A DNA stretch of 64,000 nt, from positions 186,001-250,000 of the forward strand of contig NZ_JAQZAN010000006.1 in NCBI RefSeq assembly GCF_028737255.1. The letters run 5' to 3'. Shown here piece by piece: positions 1-7,737 of this stretch; position 1 is the first letter of the stretch; every line of letters begins with the position of its first letter. The notes under the pieces are model-generated. The model saw only the letters and a list, made by a program, of their open reading frames with translations. It searched no databases and was not told the DNA's origin. This stretch comes from Actinomycetospora straminea (lineage in GTDB: Bacteria; Actinomycetota; Actinomycetes; Mycobacteriales; Pseudonocardiaceae). The translations under genes were made by a program, and so were the position numbers.

Positions 1-666
1 GAGCGCGGCCCCGAGCACCGCGCCCGCCAGCGACGCCGCGTCGTCGCGGGCCAGACGCCCGAGCTCCACCACCGGGACCCGCGCGCGACGCAGCGGCGCG
101 AAGCCCTCCGGCGGCCGCTCGTCGGAGCGCACCGAGCCGAGCACCCGGACGCCGCCGCCGAGCCGGCCGGCGAGGTACTCGAGCACGGCGAGGGTGTCGC
201 GGTCGGCCCAGTGCAGGTCGTCGAGCACCACGACCGCGCGCCCCTCCCCCGCGATCACCCCGAGCAGCTCGACGACGGCCTCGCCGAGCACGAGGACCGG
301 GTCGACGAGGTACGGGGCGGTCGCGGTGATCGCCGGGCCCGCCGTCCACGCGGGCAGCACCCGGGCGAGGACCGCGCGGAACGGGGCGAGGCGCGGCTGG
401 TCGGCGAGCGCCGGGCTCGCGACGGCGGCCAGCGCCTCGGCGAGCGGGCGGTAGGGCCCGCCGCCGGGCACGGCGTGCCCGCGCAGCACGCGCGCGCCCG
501 CGGCCGTGGCGCGCACGGCGACCTCGTCGAGCAGTCGGGTCTTGCCGCTGCCCGCCTCGCCGGCGACCAGCGTCACCCCGCCGGGCCCGGACAGCGCCGC
601 CGCGACCAGGGCCGCGACCTCGTCGTCACGCCCGATCAGCGGTGCCGCACCCGGCCCGGCCTGCAT
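1..666 (-). CDS. AAA/NACHT-like ATPase, probable LuxR-family regulator (N-terminal part)
   Basis: The gene reads off the left edge of the window; 222 codons are visible. It starts at an ATG (664-666 on the plus strand) with the sequence MQAGPGAAPLIGRDDEV. A Walker A motif GEAGSGKT lies near residues 36-43 and a Walker B stretch VVVLDDLHWAD near 144-154. This order (GRxxE, P-loop, LDDLHWAD) is typical of the N-terminal ATPase domain of large LuxR-family (LAL) regulators, or of BTAD/adenylate-cyclase-linked ATPases. The output domain lies outside the window, so the LuxR assignment is an inference. It is divergent from the DUF3140 gene, with only 25 bp between the starts. Confidence 0.8.
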   Translation of the reverse strand, partial: MQAGPGAAPLIGRDDEVAALVAAALSGPGGVTLVAGEAGSGKTRLLDEVAVRATAAGARVLRGHAVPGGGPYRPLAEALAAVASPALADQPRLAPFRAVLARVLPAWTAGPAITATAPYLVDPVLVLGEAVVELLGVIAGEGRAVVVLDDLHWADRDTLAVLEYLAGRLGGGVRVLGSVRSDERPPEGFAPLRRARVPVVELGRLARDDAASLAGAVLGAAL

Positions 667-691
667 CGACCCAGTGTGGGTAACCGCGGCC

Positions 692-1030
692 ATGGCCGAG
701 AAGAGCAGCGAGCAGATCCGCTCCGAGTTCGACGACGTCGTGAACATGAGCGCGAAGGAGCTCGAGGACTGGCTGGGCACCGACGAGTCGCAGTCGGTAG
801 GCCAGTCGTCGGGCGACGACGACGAGTCGACGGGCCACTTCATGGGCCGGCGGATCGTCGAGATCCAGAAGAAGGACGAGGGTGAGCTCGACGACGACGA
901 CCTCGCGGCGATGAAGAAGGTCCACGGCTACGTCGCGCGGCACACGAAGCAGAAGCCCTCGAAGGAGGACATCGAGACCTCGAAGTGGCGCTACTCGCTC
1001 ATGAACTGGGGCCACGACCCCCTGAAATGA
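692..1030 (+). CDS. DUF3140 family protein
   Basis: A 112-residue soluble, acidic protein beginning MAEKSSEQIRSEFDDVVNM. The segments WLGTDES, GRRIVEIQKK and the C-terminal RYSLMNWGHDPLK are signatures of the DUF3140 family, which is small, widespread in actinobacteria and of unknown function. The length fits the family. The start was chosen where the family similarity begins; upstream codons overlap the divergent ATPase gene. The stop codon forms the base of a long hairpin shared with the convergent F420 reductase gene. Confidence 0.88.
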   Translation: MAEKSSEQIRSEFDDVVNMSAKELEDWLGTDESQSVGQSSGDDDESTGHFMGRRIVEIQKKDEGELDDDDLAAMKKVHGYVARHTKQKPSKEDIETSKWRYSLMNWGHDPLK

Positions 1031-1105
1031 GGTGCGCTGCGCGCTGGTGAGCAGAAAGGAGGGCTGGAGCACTTCTTTCTGCTCACCTGCGCTGCGCGCA
1101 CCTCA
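1028..1105. terminator. Bidirectional hairpin between convergent genes
   Basis: Two 31-nt arms (1028-1058 and 1075-1105) are complementary over the outer 10 and inner 13 positions, with a mismatched patch between, and enclose a 16-nt loop. The outer ends are the TGA stop of the DUF3140 gene and, on the other strand, the TGA stop of the F420 reductase gene. It has no U-tract of note. It belongs to a set of long gene-end palindromes seen elsewhere in this window. Confidence 0.75.
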
Positions 1106-1813
1106 CTGCAGGTCGGTGATCTTGATGCCGGCGTGCACCTTGTAGCGCCGGTTGATCGCGATGAGGTTCGCCGTCAGGCACTCCACCTGATAGGCGTTGC
1201 GCAGCCGCCCGCCGTAGATCCCGCGCACGCCCGGGATCGCGTCGGCGAGGGCGCGCACGACGTCGGTGGCCTCGCGGTCGTCGCCCAGCACGAGGACGTC
1301 GCAGTCGACCTCGTCCTGCTCCAGGTCGGCGAGCAGCACCGCGGAGACGTTGTGGAACGCGGCGGTGACCCGCGACTCGGGCAGCAGCTGCTCGGCCTGC
1401 TGCGCGGCGCTGCCCTCCTCCACCGGCAGCGGGTACGGGCCCCTCTTGTCGAACCCGATCGGCACGACGCAGTCGACGACGATCTTGCCCTTGAGCTGCT
1501 CGGCGAGCCCCCGCAGCGTCTCGGCGTGCGACTCCCACGGCACGGCGGCGACGACGACGTCGGCCTCGGCCGCGCAGGTCGCGTTGTCCGCGCCCCGGAC
1601 GTGGTCGACGCCCGCGGCCTGGCAGTACTCCTGCGCCGAGTTCTCGGCGCGCTCGGCCGCACGGGAGCCGACGATGACCTCGATGCCCGCGCGGGCCCAG
1701 CGCAGCGCCAGCCCCTGGCCCTGGTTGCCGGTGCCGCCGAGCACGCCGACGGTCAGGGTGGTCGGGTCCACGGCCCCGTCTGAGGACGAGTCGGACGAGG
1801 TCGGTGCGTTCAC
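1103..1813 (-). CDS. npdG: NADPH-dependent F420 reductase
   Basis: Transfers hydride between NADPH and the deazaflavin coenzyme F420, supplying reduced F420 to cytoplasmic F420-dependent reductases. The protein (236 residues from the GTG at 1813) shows the Rossmann motif GVLGGTGNQG, then VGSRAAERAE, the conserved VVAAVPW segment, and the C-terminal block LTANLIAINRRYKVHAGIKI typical of NpdG. The 1813 start has a GGGAG ribosome binding site about 8 nt upstream; a GTG 18 bp further upstream is the alternative. It is convergent with DUF3140. The presence of this gene implies that the host makes F420. Confidence 0.9.
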   Translation of the reverse strand: MNAPTSSDSSSDGAVDPTTLTVGVLGGTGNQGQGLALRWARAGIEVIVGSRAAERAENSAQEYCQAAGVDHVRGADNATCAAEADVVVAAVPWESHAETLRGLAEQLKGKIVVDCVVPIGFDKRGPYPLPVEEGSAAQQAEQLLPESRVTAAFHNVSAVLLADLEQDEVDCDVLVLGDDREATDVVRALADAIPGVRGIYGGRLRNAYQVECLTANLIAINRRYKVHAGIKITDLQ

Positions 1814-1862
1814 GGTGCGGGCTCCCAGCACGAACGGTCAGGACGGACGGTCTCTACCACGA

Positions 1863-2861
1863 TCAGCCGGTGACCAACCCGGTGAGCATCCCGGCGAGCT
1901 CGGTGTGCAGCGCCGCGACCGCGGCGTCGGCGGCCGGCACGGCGGCGGTGAATCCGTAGAAGCCGTGCACGAGGGCGGGGTGCTCGCGACGGCGGGCGTC
2001 CACGCCGGCGGCGGCGAGCGCGTCGGCGAAGGCGTGACCGGCGTCGCGCAGCGGGTCGTAGCCGGCCGTCGCGACGATCGTCGGCGGGAACCCGGCGAGC
2101 GTCCCCGCGCGCAGCGGCGAGAGCCGGACGTCGCCGCGCGGGTCGTGACCGGCGAGGTAGAGCTTGGAGCAGGCGCGGACGTCGGACGCGGTGAGCCAGT
2201 AGCCCTCGGCGTTCTCCCGCACCGAGGCGTAGCGGCCCTCGAAGTCCGGCGGCGGGTAGACGAGCAGGCAGGCCGCCGGGGCCCGTCCCTCGTCGCGCAG
2301 GGCCAGTGCGGTGACCGCCGCGAGGTTCGCGCCGGCGCTGTCCCCGACCAGCGCGAGCGGCCGCGTCCCGTCGTGCAGGGCCCGGACGGCGGCGAGGGTG
2401 TCGTCCAGCGGCGTCGGGAACGGGTGCTCGGGCGCGAGGCGGTGGTCGAGGGCGGCGACGTCGGCGCCGAGGTCGCCGGCGAGCCGGGCGGCGACGGCGT
2501 CGTAGGCGTCGCCCCCGCCGAGCACCCAGCCGCCGCCGTGCACGAACACGACGAGGGCGTCCGAGGTCCGGTCAGCCGCCCGGTGCCACCGCACCGCGAC
2601 CCCGCCCGCCTCGTCGACCTCCGGCGCGCGCGCCGGGCGGCCCGCCGCCTCGATCATCTGGGCGGCGAACCGGGCCCGGGCCTCGCGGACACCCTCGACA
2701 CCCTCGACACCCTCGACACCGTCCGCGCCGCCGGTCGACCCGGGCACGGTGCCGGCGAACATGGCGGGCTGGTCGGCCCACCGGTCGAGCAGCGCGCGCA
2801 CGCCCGGGTCGAGGGGCGCGCGGTCGGTGTCGGCCTCGGGTCCGTCGGGTACGGCGCTCAT
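1863..2861 (-). CDS. Alpha/beta hydrolase, hormone-sensitive-lipase-like esterase
   Basis: Probable cytoplasmic carboxylesterase/lipase of the HSL (family IV) type. It has the oxyanion-hole motif HGGGW, the nucleophile elbow GDSAGAN, and a late Asp (AGYDPLRD) and His (LVHGFYGF) completing the triad. Starting at the ATG at 2861 gives 332 residues. On the coding strand TAGGGT lies 7 nt before this ATG, the pattern of a leaderless mRNA; an in-frame ATG 54 bp upstream is less likely. A 9-bp tandem repeat near the N-terminus encodes three VEG units. The substrate cannot be read from the sequence. Confidence 0.85.
   Translation of the reverse strand: MSAVPDGPEADTDRAPLDPGVRALLDRWADQPAMFAGTVPGSTGGADGVEGVEGVEGVREARARFAAQMIEAAGRPARAPEVDEAGGVAVRWHRAADRTSDALVVFVHGGGWVLGGGDAYDAVAARLAGDLGADVAALDHRLAPEHPFPTPLDDTLAAVRALHDGTRPLALVGDSAGANLAAVTALALRDEGRAPAACLLVYPPPDFEGRYASVRENAEGYWLTASDVRACSKLYLAGHDPRGDVRLSPLRAGTLAGFPPTIVATAGYDPLRDAGHAFADALAAAGVDARRREHPALVHGFYGFTAAVPAADAAVAALHTELAGMLTGLVTG
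2692..2718. repeat. 9-bp in-frame tandem repeat (VEG x3)
   Basis: Three perfect copies of CCCTCGACA in a row, followed by a partial unit, inside the lipase gene. On the coding strand they give Val-Glu-Gly three times. Because the unit is a multiple of three, copy number can change without a frameshift. It lies in the variable N-terminal cap region, upstream of the HGGGW motif. Confidence 0.9.
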
Positions 2862-3134
2862 CGGCGCCACCCTAGGACTCGGCGCAGGTTCACCTGCTCG
2901 GGTCATCCCCGCCATCCGGGTGACCCGGGGATGATGATCGGCGACGACGGGGACCCGCCGTTGCCGAATCGATACCGAAGGCGGGGAACCTCCCGGCCCC
3001 CACGGGCGTCATCACCGGTGTCGATCCCCGCGACGCCCCGGAGCTCGCCGGCCTGCCCGGCCGCGAGCGCCGGCGCGGCTCCCCGACGCGCCCCCGCCTG
3101 GACCCTCACGACCTCGAAGGACCGACGCACCGCG

Positions 3135-3443
3135 ATGGCTCTCCCCTGGCCGCACAGCACCCCGACCCTGCCCCGTCCCGTCCCCGCGCCGAGTCCGGCC
3201 GCGCGCGCCGCGGCGCTCACCGACCGCGTCGGCACCGCCGCGCGTCGCCACCCCGCGCTGGTCCGCCTCGGGGAGATCGCGACCAGCCCGCTCACCGCGC
3301 TGGTCGTCATGCTCCTCGGCCTCGCGCTGCTCTTCGTCCTGCCCACCGTCGGGCTGCCGTTCGTGGCGCTCGTGGTCCTGCCGGCGGTCGTGTTCCACCT
3401 GCGCCCCGAGCGCCGCACCGCGCTGCGTCGCCCCCTGGGCTGA
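3135..3443 (+). CDS. Small membrane protein of unknown function
   Basis: A 102-residue protein with an N-terminal Pro/Ala-rich segment (MALPWPHSTPTLPRP) and one or two hydrophobic helices near residues 55-90 (LTALVVMLLGLALLFVLP and a following VALVVLPAVV stretch), then an Arg-rich tail. I do not recognise a family. GAAGGA lies 14 nt upstream of the ATG as a distant ribosome binding site. About 270 bp of non-coding sequence precede it. A strong GC hairpin follows the stop. Confidence 0.55.
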   Translation: MALPWPHSTPTLPRPVPAPSPAARAAALTDRVGTAARRHPALVRLGEIATSPLTALVVMLLGLALLFVLPTVGLPFVALVVLPAVVFHLRPERRTALRRPLG

Positions 3444-3466
3444 CCGGCGCGCCCCGGGTCCCGCAC

Positions 3467-3503
3467 CGACGGCCCCGCTCCCCACGAGGGGGCGGGGCCG
3501 TCG
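3467..3503. terminator. GC-rich hairpin
   Basis: CGACGGCCCCGC (3467-3478) pairs perfectly with GCGGGGCCGTCG (3492-3503) around a 13-nt loop. It sits between the convergent small-membrane gene and the repeat-rich membrane protein gene, so it can serve both. Confidence 0.8.
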
Positions 3504-3540
3504 GCGTTCCGGGCCGGGGAGCCCCGTGGTGCGGGTCGGC

Positions 3541-4218
3541 TCAGCCGTCGCCCGCCGACCCGCTCGTGGGGGTGCCCGACGACGGCTCCGACGACGGGCT
3601 GCTCGGCTCCGTCGAGGGCGAGGTCGGCTCCGTGGTCGGCTCGGTGGTCGGCTCGGTGGTCGGCTCCGTGGTCGGCTCCGTGGAGGACCCGGTCGTCGGG
3701 GTGGTGCTCGGGGTCGTGCTGGGCGTGGTGCTCGGCGTCGTCGTCCCCGGCCGGGTGGTCGGGCGCCCGCCGGTCGACGAGGTCGGGCGAGGCCGGTCGT
3801 CGCCCCGGGCCACGGGCGCCGAGCGGTGCGCGGCGTCGACGCGGGCCGGCGCCGGTGCGGCCGGGCCCGGGTCCGCCGTGGCGGCCGGGGCCGGCGGCAC
3901 CGGGAGGGGCTGCTGGTCGGCGCGCAGGTCGAGGTCCGCGACGGTCGGGGTGATCGTCGTGGCGGACGGGAGCACCGCGCCGATCGGCGCGAGCGCGGGG
4001 GCCGCCCAGGGCAGGGGGCTGTCGTGCTCGGCCTCCGCGACCGGCAGGCCGACGCTGGTCGAGGACTGGGTGATCGTCTGGTAGACCGCCGTGGACAGCG
4101 ACGCCGCGCCGACGACCCCGACGCCGAGGCCCGCGAGGACCCGGGTCCGCCGCTCCCGTCGCCGGTCCCCCGAGTCGACCTCGCTGGGCGTCTCCGGGAC
4201 CGGCTCGGACGGCGTCAC
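3541..4218 (-). CDS. Membrane-anchored Ser/Thr/Pro-rich repeat protein
   Basis: A 225-residue protein with a short charged N-terminus, one transmembrane segment near residues 27-45 (VLAGLGVGVVGAASLSTAVY), and a long low-complexity, probably extracytoplasmic tail. The tail holds TTPS repeats and then five EPTT units, ending in Ser/Pro-rich sequence. No enzymatic domain is visible. Such Thr/Pro tails usually cross or decorate the cell wall and may be glycosylated; that is inference. The GTG start at 4218 is fixed by a GAGGAG ribosome binding site 9-10 nt upstream. Confidence 0.7.
   Translation of the reverse strand: MTPSEPVPETPSEVDSGDRRRERRTRVLAGLGVGVVGAASLSTAVYQTITQSSTSVGLPVAEAEHDSPLPWAAPALAPIGAVLPSATTITPTVADLDLRADQQPLPVPPAPAATADPGPAAPAPARVDAAHRSAPVARGDDRPRPTSSTGGRPTTRPGTTTPSTTPSTTPSTTPTTGSSTEPTTEPTTEPTTEPTTEPTSPSTEPSSPSSEPSSGTPTSGSAGDG
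3626..3683. repeat. 12-bp tandem repeat (EPTT units)
   Basis: Four full and one partial copies of a 12-bp unit (GGCTCCGTGGTC and a one-base variant GGCTCGGTGGTC). On the coding strand they encode the EPTT repeats of the surface-protein tail. A second, less regular repeat (TTPS) lies at about 3694-3740. The unit length keeps frame, so copy-number variation between strains is expected. Confidence 0.9.
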
Positions 4219-4535
4219 GGTGATCGGTCTCCTCGTCCCTCGGCGGCCCGGACCGGCGCGCGCCGCGTCTCTGCCACGGCGCCCCGCCGCCCCGGACGAT
4301 CGACCCGGGGCGGCGCCACCCGATCCAACGCGGCATCGGTGTGATCGTCGTTCTGACGATCGGGCGGAACGACCGAGGCCCAGACGGCCCAACGCGCTGG
4401 GCCGGTGATGCCGGCCCGACCTGCGGGAACTCGCCACGGAGCACCCGCCGGGAGTCACCGATCGTGACCGCACCTCACGACGCGTGAGTGACGGCGGCCG
4501 CCGCGGGTGCCCGGACGGCCCTAGCATCTCCGCGC
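4219..4535. other. Divergent intergenic region with an inverted repeat
   Basis: 317 bp between two divergent genes, with no open frame of note. GATCGTC (4343-4349) and GACGATC (4355-4361) form an inverted repeat with a 5-nt centre that could be an operator. A TAGCAT box at 4522-4527 lies 8 nt before the GTG of the plus-strand gene and is its likely -10. Confidence 0.5.
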
Positions 4536-5654
4536 GTGACCGCCGAGCAGCAGCCGCCCGCGCCGACGTCCGGGCCCTCGCTGCCCGCCCTCGCCGACGG
4601 GCCGGCGCGCACCGTGTCGCGGATCGGCGAGAACCTGTGGGACTGTGTGACCCACGGCCACCTCGCCGACACCCGCCGCATGCCGCGCCTGCCGGTCCTG
4701 CTCGGCGACGGCTACACGGTCCACCGCTACGAGCCCACCGTGCCCGTCGATCCCGCGCTCGCCCCGCTGCTGCTCGTGCCGCCGCTCGGCGCCCCGGACT
4801 TCGCCTTCGACCTGCGCCGCGGCGCGAGCCTCGTCGAGGACCTGCTCGCCACCGGGCGCGAGATCTTCATCGTCACCTACGACGCCACGGGGCCCGGCGC
4901 GGGCCGTCGCGGGCTGGAGCTGTGGGTCGACGAGATCCTCCCGGCCGCCCTCTACGCCGTCGCCGCGAAGCACGACGACGCCCCCGTGCACCTCGCCGGC
5001 TGGAGCCTCGGCGGCCTGTTCACGCTGCTCACGGCGGCGAGCGGGGTGTCGGGGGCGCCCATCCGGTCGGTGACGGCCTTCGCGTCGCCCGTCGACGTCT
5101 CCGCGGTCCCCCTGGTGGCGCCGTTCCGGTCGGTCGCCGAGTACACCGGCGGCCGGATCTTCTCGACGGCCTACCGCACGCTGGGCTCGTTCCCGGCGAC
5201 GGCGGTGAAGTGGGCGTTCCAGCTGACCAGCGTCGAGCGCTACCTGACCAAGCCCGTGACGCTCGCGACCCACCTCGACGATCGCGAGCTGCTCGAGCAG
5301 ATCGAGGCCGTCGACCTGCTCATGGCGAGCATGACCGCCTACCCCGGGCGGGCGTTCGGTCAGATCTACCACCACGTGATCCGCTCGAACGACCTCGCCG
5401 AGGACCGGCTGGCCCTCGCCGGGCGCCCGGTGCGGCTGGCCGACGTCGACGTCCCGGTGCTGCTCGTGGCGGGTGCCGACGACGTCATCGCCCCGGTCGC
5501 GGCCGTCGAGCGCGCTACCGAGCTGCTGACCGGGAGCCCCGACCTGCGCTTCGTGGTCCACCCCGGCGGGCACCTCGGCGTGCTCGCCGGACGCCGGGCC
5601 CGCGAGCACTCGTGGCGGGATCTCGAGGCGTTCCTCGCCGACCACGATCACTGA
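4536..5654 (+). CDS. PhaC-like alpha/beta hydrolase
   Basis: 372 residues with an alpha/beta hydrolase core resembling class III/I polyhydroxyalkanoate synthases: VPPLGAPDF, then IFIVTYDATGPG, the elbow GWSLGG, DVPVLLVAGADDVIAP (acid) and HPGGHLGVL (His). In true PHA synthases the elbow carries cysteine (GxCxG). Here it is serine, so this is more likely a PhaC-related lipase or depolymerase-type hydrolase than a polymerase. The GTG at 4536 is preceded by TAGCAT at leaderless spacing; an ATG 48 bp upstream is the alternative. Confidence 0.75.
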   Translation: MTAEQQPPAPTSGPSLPALADGPARTVSRIGENLWDCVTHGHLADTRRMPRLPVLLGDGYTVHRYEPTVPVDPALAPLLLVPPLGAPDFAFDLRRGASLVEDLLATGREIFIVTYDATGPGAGRRGLELWVDEILPAALYAVAAKHDDAPVHLAGWSLGGLFTLLTAASGVSGAPIRSVTAFASPVDVSAVPLVAPFRSVAEYTGGRIFSTAYRTLGSFPATAVKWAFQLTSVERYLTKPVTLATHLDDRELLEQIEAVDLLMASMTAYPGRAFGQIYHHVIRSNDLAEDRLALAGRPVRLADVDVPVLLVAGADDVIAPVAAVERATELLTGSPDLRFVVHPGGHLGVLAGRRAREHSWRDLEAFLADHDH

Positions 5655-5757
5655 TCGACGAGCAGGGCCCGACTACGAGCAGGCCGGCCAGCGCTACCTG
5701 CTCCGCTCGAGGAGATCGAGTCGAGGGGCCCTTCGGTCGTCCGGGGGTCCCGGTGTC

Positions 5758-5988
5758 TCAGCGCGCCTCGGGCGGGATCTCGTCGGGGTGGTCGTCCTCG
5801 GCGAGCGTCACCGACGCGACGACGTCCTTCGGGCTGCCGTACTCCACCGGCGGCATCGCGCGCAGGGCGCGAGCCGTGCGGTCGTCGTCGCGGCGCTGCG
5901 CGGCCTCGACCAGCGTGTCGCGGTCGGCGGGGAACGAGACGCCGTCCAGGGCGGCGTCGAGGCGATCACGGGTGGTGGACGCGGACAC
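5758..5988 (-). CDS. DUF2795 domain protein
   Basis: A 76-residue protein (GTG start, GAGGAG six nt upstream) with the compact DUF2795 fold signature LDGVSFPADRDTLVEAA, then a helix-rich middle and the MPPVEYGSPKDV segment typical of this domain. The family occurs in small actinobacterial proteins of unknown function. The tail is acidic (EDDHPDEIPPEAR). It is divergent from the DUF6918 gene. Confidence 0.8.
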   Translation of the reverse strand: MSASTTRDRLDAALDGVSFPADRDTLVEAAQRRDDDRTARALRAMPPVEYGSPKDVVASVTLAEDDHPDEIPPEAR

Positions 5989-6170
5989 GGGCGGCTCCTC
6001 GGTCGTGACCCGGTCGTTCCGGGACGCGGGCCGTGGTGCCCGCCGCGGCCCGTCGGGCACACCTCGGCCGCGAACCACACGGATGTGGTTCACCCGCCCC
6101 TGCCGGAGATCCCGCCCCACACCTCCCGTACGGTCGGCCCCGCTCCCCTGCTCCCCGAGGAAGGACACCG

Positions 6171-6620
6171 ATGGCCGAGACGCTCAAGGCACGCCTTCTC
6201 GACTCCGACCGCCGCGGTGCGGTCGTCGAGGACCTCAACGGCCTCGTCGACGCCGAGGTCGCGAACAAGAGCGGCCTGTCCGGCGGCATCGTCAAGACGG
6301 GCTACGGCGCCCTCAAGAAGGTCAAGCCGGGCATCGTGCCCGAGGCGATCGACAAGATGCTCGACGAGTTCGTCGACCAGCTCGAGCCCTTCTGGGCCAC
6401 CTACACCACCGAGGCCACCGGCGACTTCGGCACGTTCCTCGGCACCCGCCCGCACGAGGCGTCCGAGGCCCTCCTGACGGTCACCGACCGGCGCGCGGAG
6501 CGCAGCAGCCGTGCGGCGATCACGTCGATCTACGGCAAGCTGCGCCCGAAGGCCCAGGAGAACGTCGTCGACGCCCTCCCCGGTCTCGGCGCGGTGATCG
6601 AGAAGCACGCCCGCGTCTGA
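6171..6620 (+). CDS. DUF6918-type conserved actinobacterial protein
   Basis: 149 residues, soluble, mostly helical (MAETLKARLLDSDRRGAVVE, GGIVKTGYGALKKVKPGIV, LPGLGAVIEKHARV). It matches a conserved actinobacterial hypothetical family that I know as DUF6918; the function is unknown. AAGGA lies 7 nt before the ATG. The sequence TxYGxLKKVKPG is the most conserved-looking part. It stands alone between DUF2795 and an EthD-like gene. Confidence 0.75.
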   Translation: MAETLKARLLDSDRRGAVVEDLNGLVDAEVANKSGLSGGIVKTGYGALKKVKPGIVPEAIDKMLDEFVDQLEPFWATYTTEATGDFGTFLGTRPHEASEALLTVTDRRAERSSRAAITSIYGKLRPKAQENVVDALPGLGAVIEKHARV

Positions 6621-6709
6621 TCTCTCCCGCTCCCCCACCGGCGGCCCCGGCACCGGACCTGCGCGATCGGTCCTGGCTCCGGGGCCGTCGTCCGTGGTGG
6701 AGTGATCTG

Positions 6710-7006
6710 GTGCACATCCTCACCGTCCTGTACGGCCACCCCACCGACCCCGGCGCGTTCGACGAGTACTACGAGAAGACCCACGCGCCGCTCGCCGAGC
6801 CCATCCCCGGGCTCCAGTCGTTCACCTACCGACACTGCTCGTCGCTCGACGAGAACCCGCCGCCGTACTACCTCGTGGCCGAGCTCACCTTCGACTCGAT
6901 GGAGTCGCTGCAGGCCGGACTGGGCAGCGAGCAGGGTCAGGCCGCGGCGGGCGACGTCCCCAACTTCGCGACCGGTGGCGTGACGATGTTCGTGGCCCAC
7001 GACTGA
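6710..7006 (+). CDS. EthD-like dimeric alpha/beta-barrel protein
   Basis: 98 residues (GTG start). The segments HILTVLYGHPTDPGAFDEYY, THAPLAEPIPGLQ and the Tyr-rich strand PPPYYLVAELTF are characteristic of EthD/stress-responsive alpha-beta barrel proteins. These are small ferredoxin-like homodimers found with degradation pathways or as stand-alone members. No partner P450 is present nearby, so its role is not evident. A GGAG precedes the start by 7-8 nt. Confidence 0.8.
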   Translation: MHILTVLYGHPTDPGAFDEYYEKTHAPLAEPIPGLQSFTYRHCSSLDENPPPYYLVAELTFDSMESLQAGLGSEQGQAAAGDVPNFATGGVTMFVAHD

Positions 7007-7027
7007 GCTCCCGCGCGGGCCCGGTCC

Positions 7028-7058
7028 TTGACCTCGACCGTGGTCGAGGACCGAGGCT
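7028..7058 (+). promoter_or_regulatory. MerR-type promoter with dyad operator
   Basis: TTGACC (-35, 7028-7033) and GAGGCT (-10, 7053-7058) are separated by 19 bp. The spacer region holds the perfect dyad CCTCGACC-GT-GGTCGAGG (7032-7049). A long spacer with a centred dyad is the hallmark of promoters controlled by MerR/SoxR-type activators. It drives the methyltransferase gene at 7107. No MerR gene is adjacent; the one at 29.8 kb has a different dyad. Confidence 0.75.
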
Positions 7059-7106
7059 CGGTCGCATCGGCGATCACGCCGACGGCCCGAGCCCACGGAG
7101 GTCGCC

Positions 7107-7736
7107 ATGAGCACACCCGCCCCGTCCCGCTTCCAGGACGCCTACCTCACCGGTGAGCCGCCGTGGATCATCGGCGAGCCGCAGCCGGCGATCGTCGCCG
7201 CCGAGGCCGAGGGCCTGCTGCGCGGCCGGGTGCTCGACCTCGGCTGCGGCACCGGCGAGCACACCGTCCTGCTCGCCGCCCGCGGGTACGACGTCGTCGG
7301 GGCCGACTCCGCGCCGGCCGCGCTGGACCGCGCGCGGGCGATCGCGGCGGACCGCGGCGTCGCGGCCACCTTCGTCGAGGCGGACGCCCTGCACCCCGAC
7401 GACCTGCGCGGCTTCGACACCGTCCTCGACAGCGCGCTGTTCCACATCTTCGACACCGACGACCAGGGCCGGTACGCCGACGCCCTGCGCGACGTGGTGG
7501 TCGACGGCGGGCGGGTCGTGCTGCTCGGGCTCGCGCCCGGGCCGGCGTTCGGCCCCGAGGTGACCGACGACGAGATCCGCACGGCCTTCAGCCGCCCGGG
7601 CTGGAGGATCGAGGAGCTGCGCGAGAGCACCTACCGCGGCCGGGTGCCCGACGCCGAGCAGGCGGAGCTGCTGCGCGTGCCCATCGGCGGGCACGTCGAC
7701 CTGCCGGCGTGGCTGGCGGTGGCGCGCCGGGTCTGA
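7107..7736 (+). CDS. Class I SAM-dependent methyltransferase
   Basis: A 209-residue protein with the SAM-binding motif I VLDLGCGTGEHT near residues 42-53, the acidic loop VVGADSAPAAL, and motif FDTVLDSALFH, as in Methyltransf_25/ubiE-like small-molecule methyltransferases. The substrate is unknown. The phrase WIIGEPQPAI near residue 21 is shared with TehB/thiopurine-methyltransferase-like detoxifying enzymes, which suggests a detoxification role. The MerR-type promoter upstream fits induction by a drug, metal or oxidant. Start ATG with GGAGG 7-8 nt upstream. Confidence 0.88.
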   Translation: MSTPAPSRFQDAYLTGEPPWIIGEPQPAIVAAEAEGLLRGRVLDLGCGTGEHTVLLAARGYDVVGADSAPAALDRARAIAADRGVAATFVEADALHPDDLRGFDTVLDSALFHIFDTDDQGRYADALRDVVVDGGRVVLLGLAPGPAFGPEVTDDEIRTAFSRPGWRIEELRESTYRGRVPDAEQAELLRVPIGGHVDLPAWLAVARRV

Positions 7737-7737
7737 C

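Noticed and set aside
2870-3134. Possible riboswitch (c-di-AMP/ydaO-like) in the leader of the small membrane gene
   Set aside because: There are hairpins and a GCCGAATCGATACCGA segment, but the conserved ydaO blocks are not in the right order. I cannot support a class.
3526-4344. Long Arg/Gly-rich plus-strand frame opposite the repeat protein
   Set aside because: Typical antisense shadow in GC-rich DNA. Composition is Arg/Gly/Ala-only, with no ribosome binding site.
4536-5654. Genuine PHA synthase (phaC)
   Set aside because: The nucleophile elbow is GWSLGG with Ser; the polymerase needs Cys (GxCxG). No phaA/B/P genes nearby.
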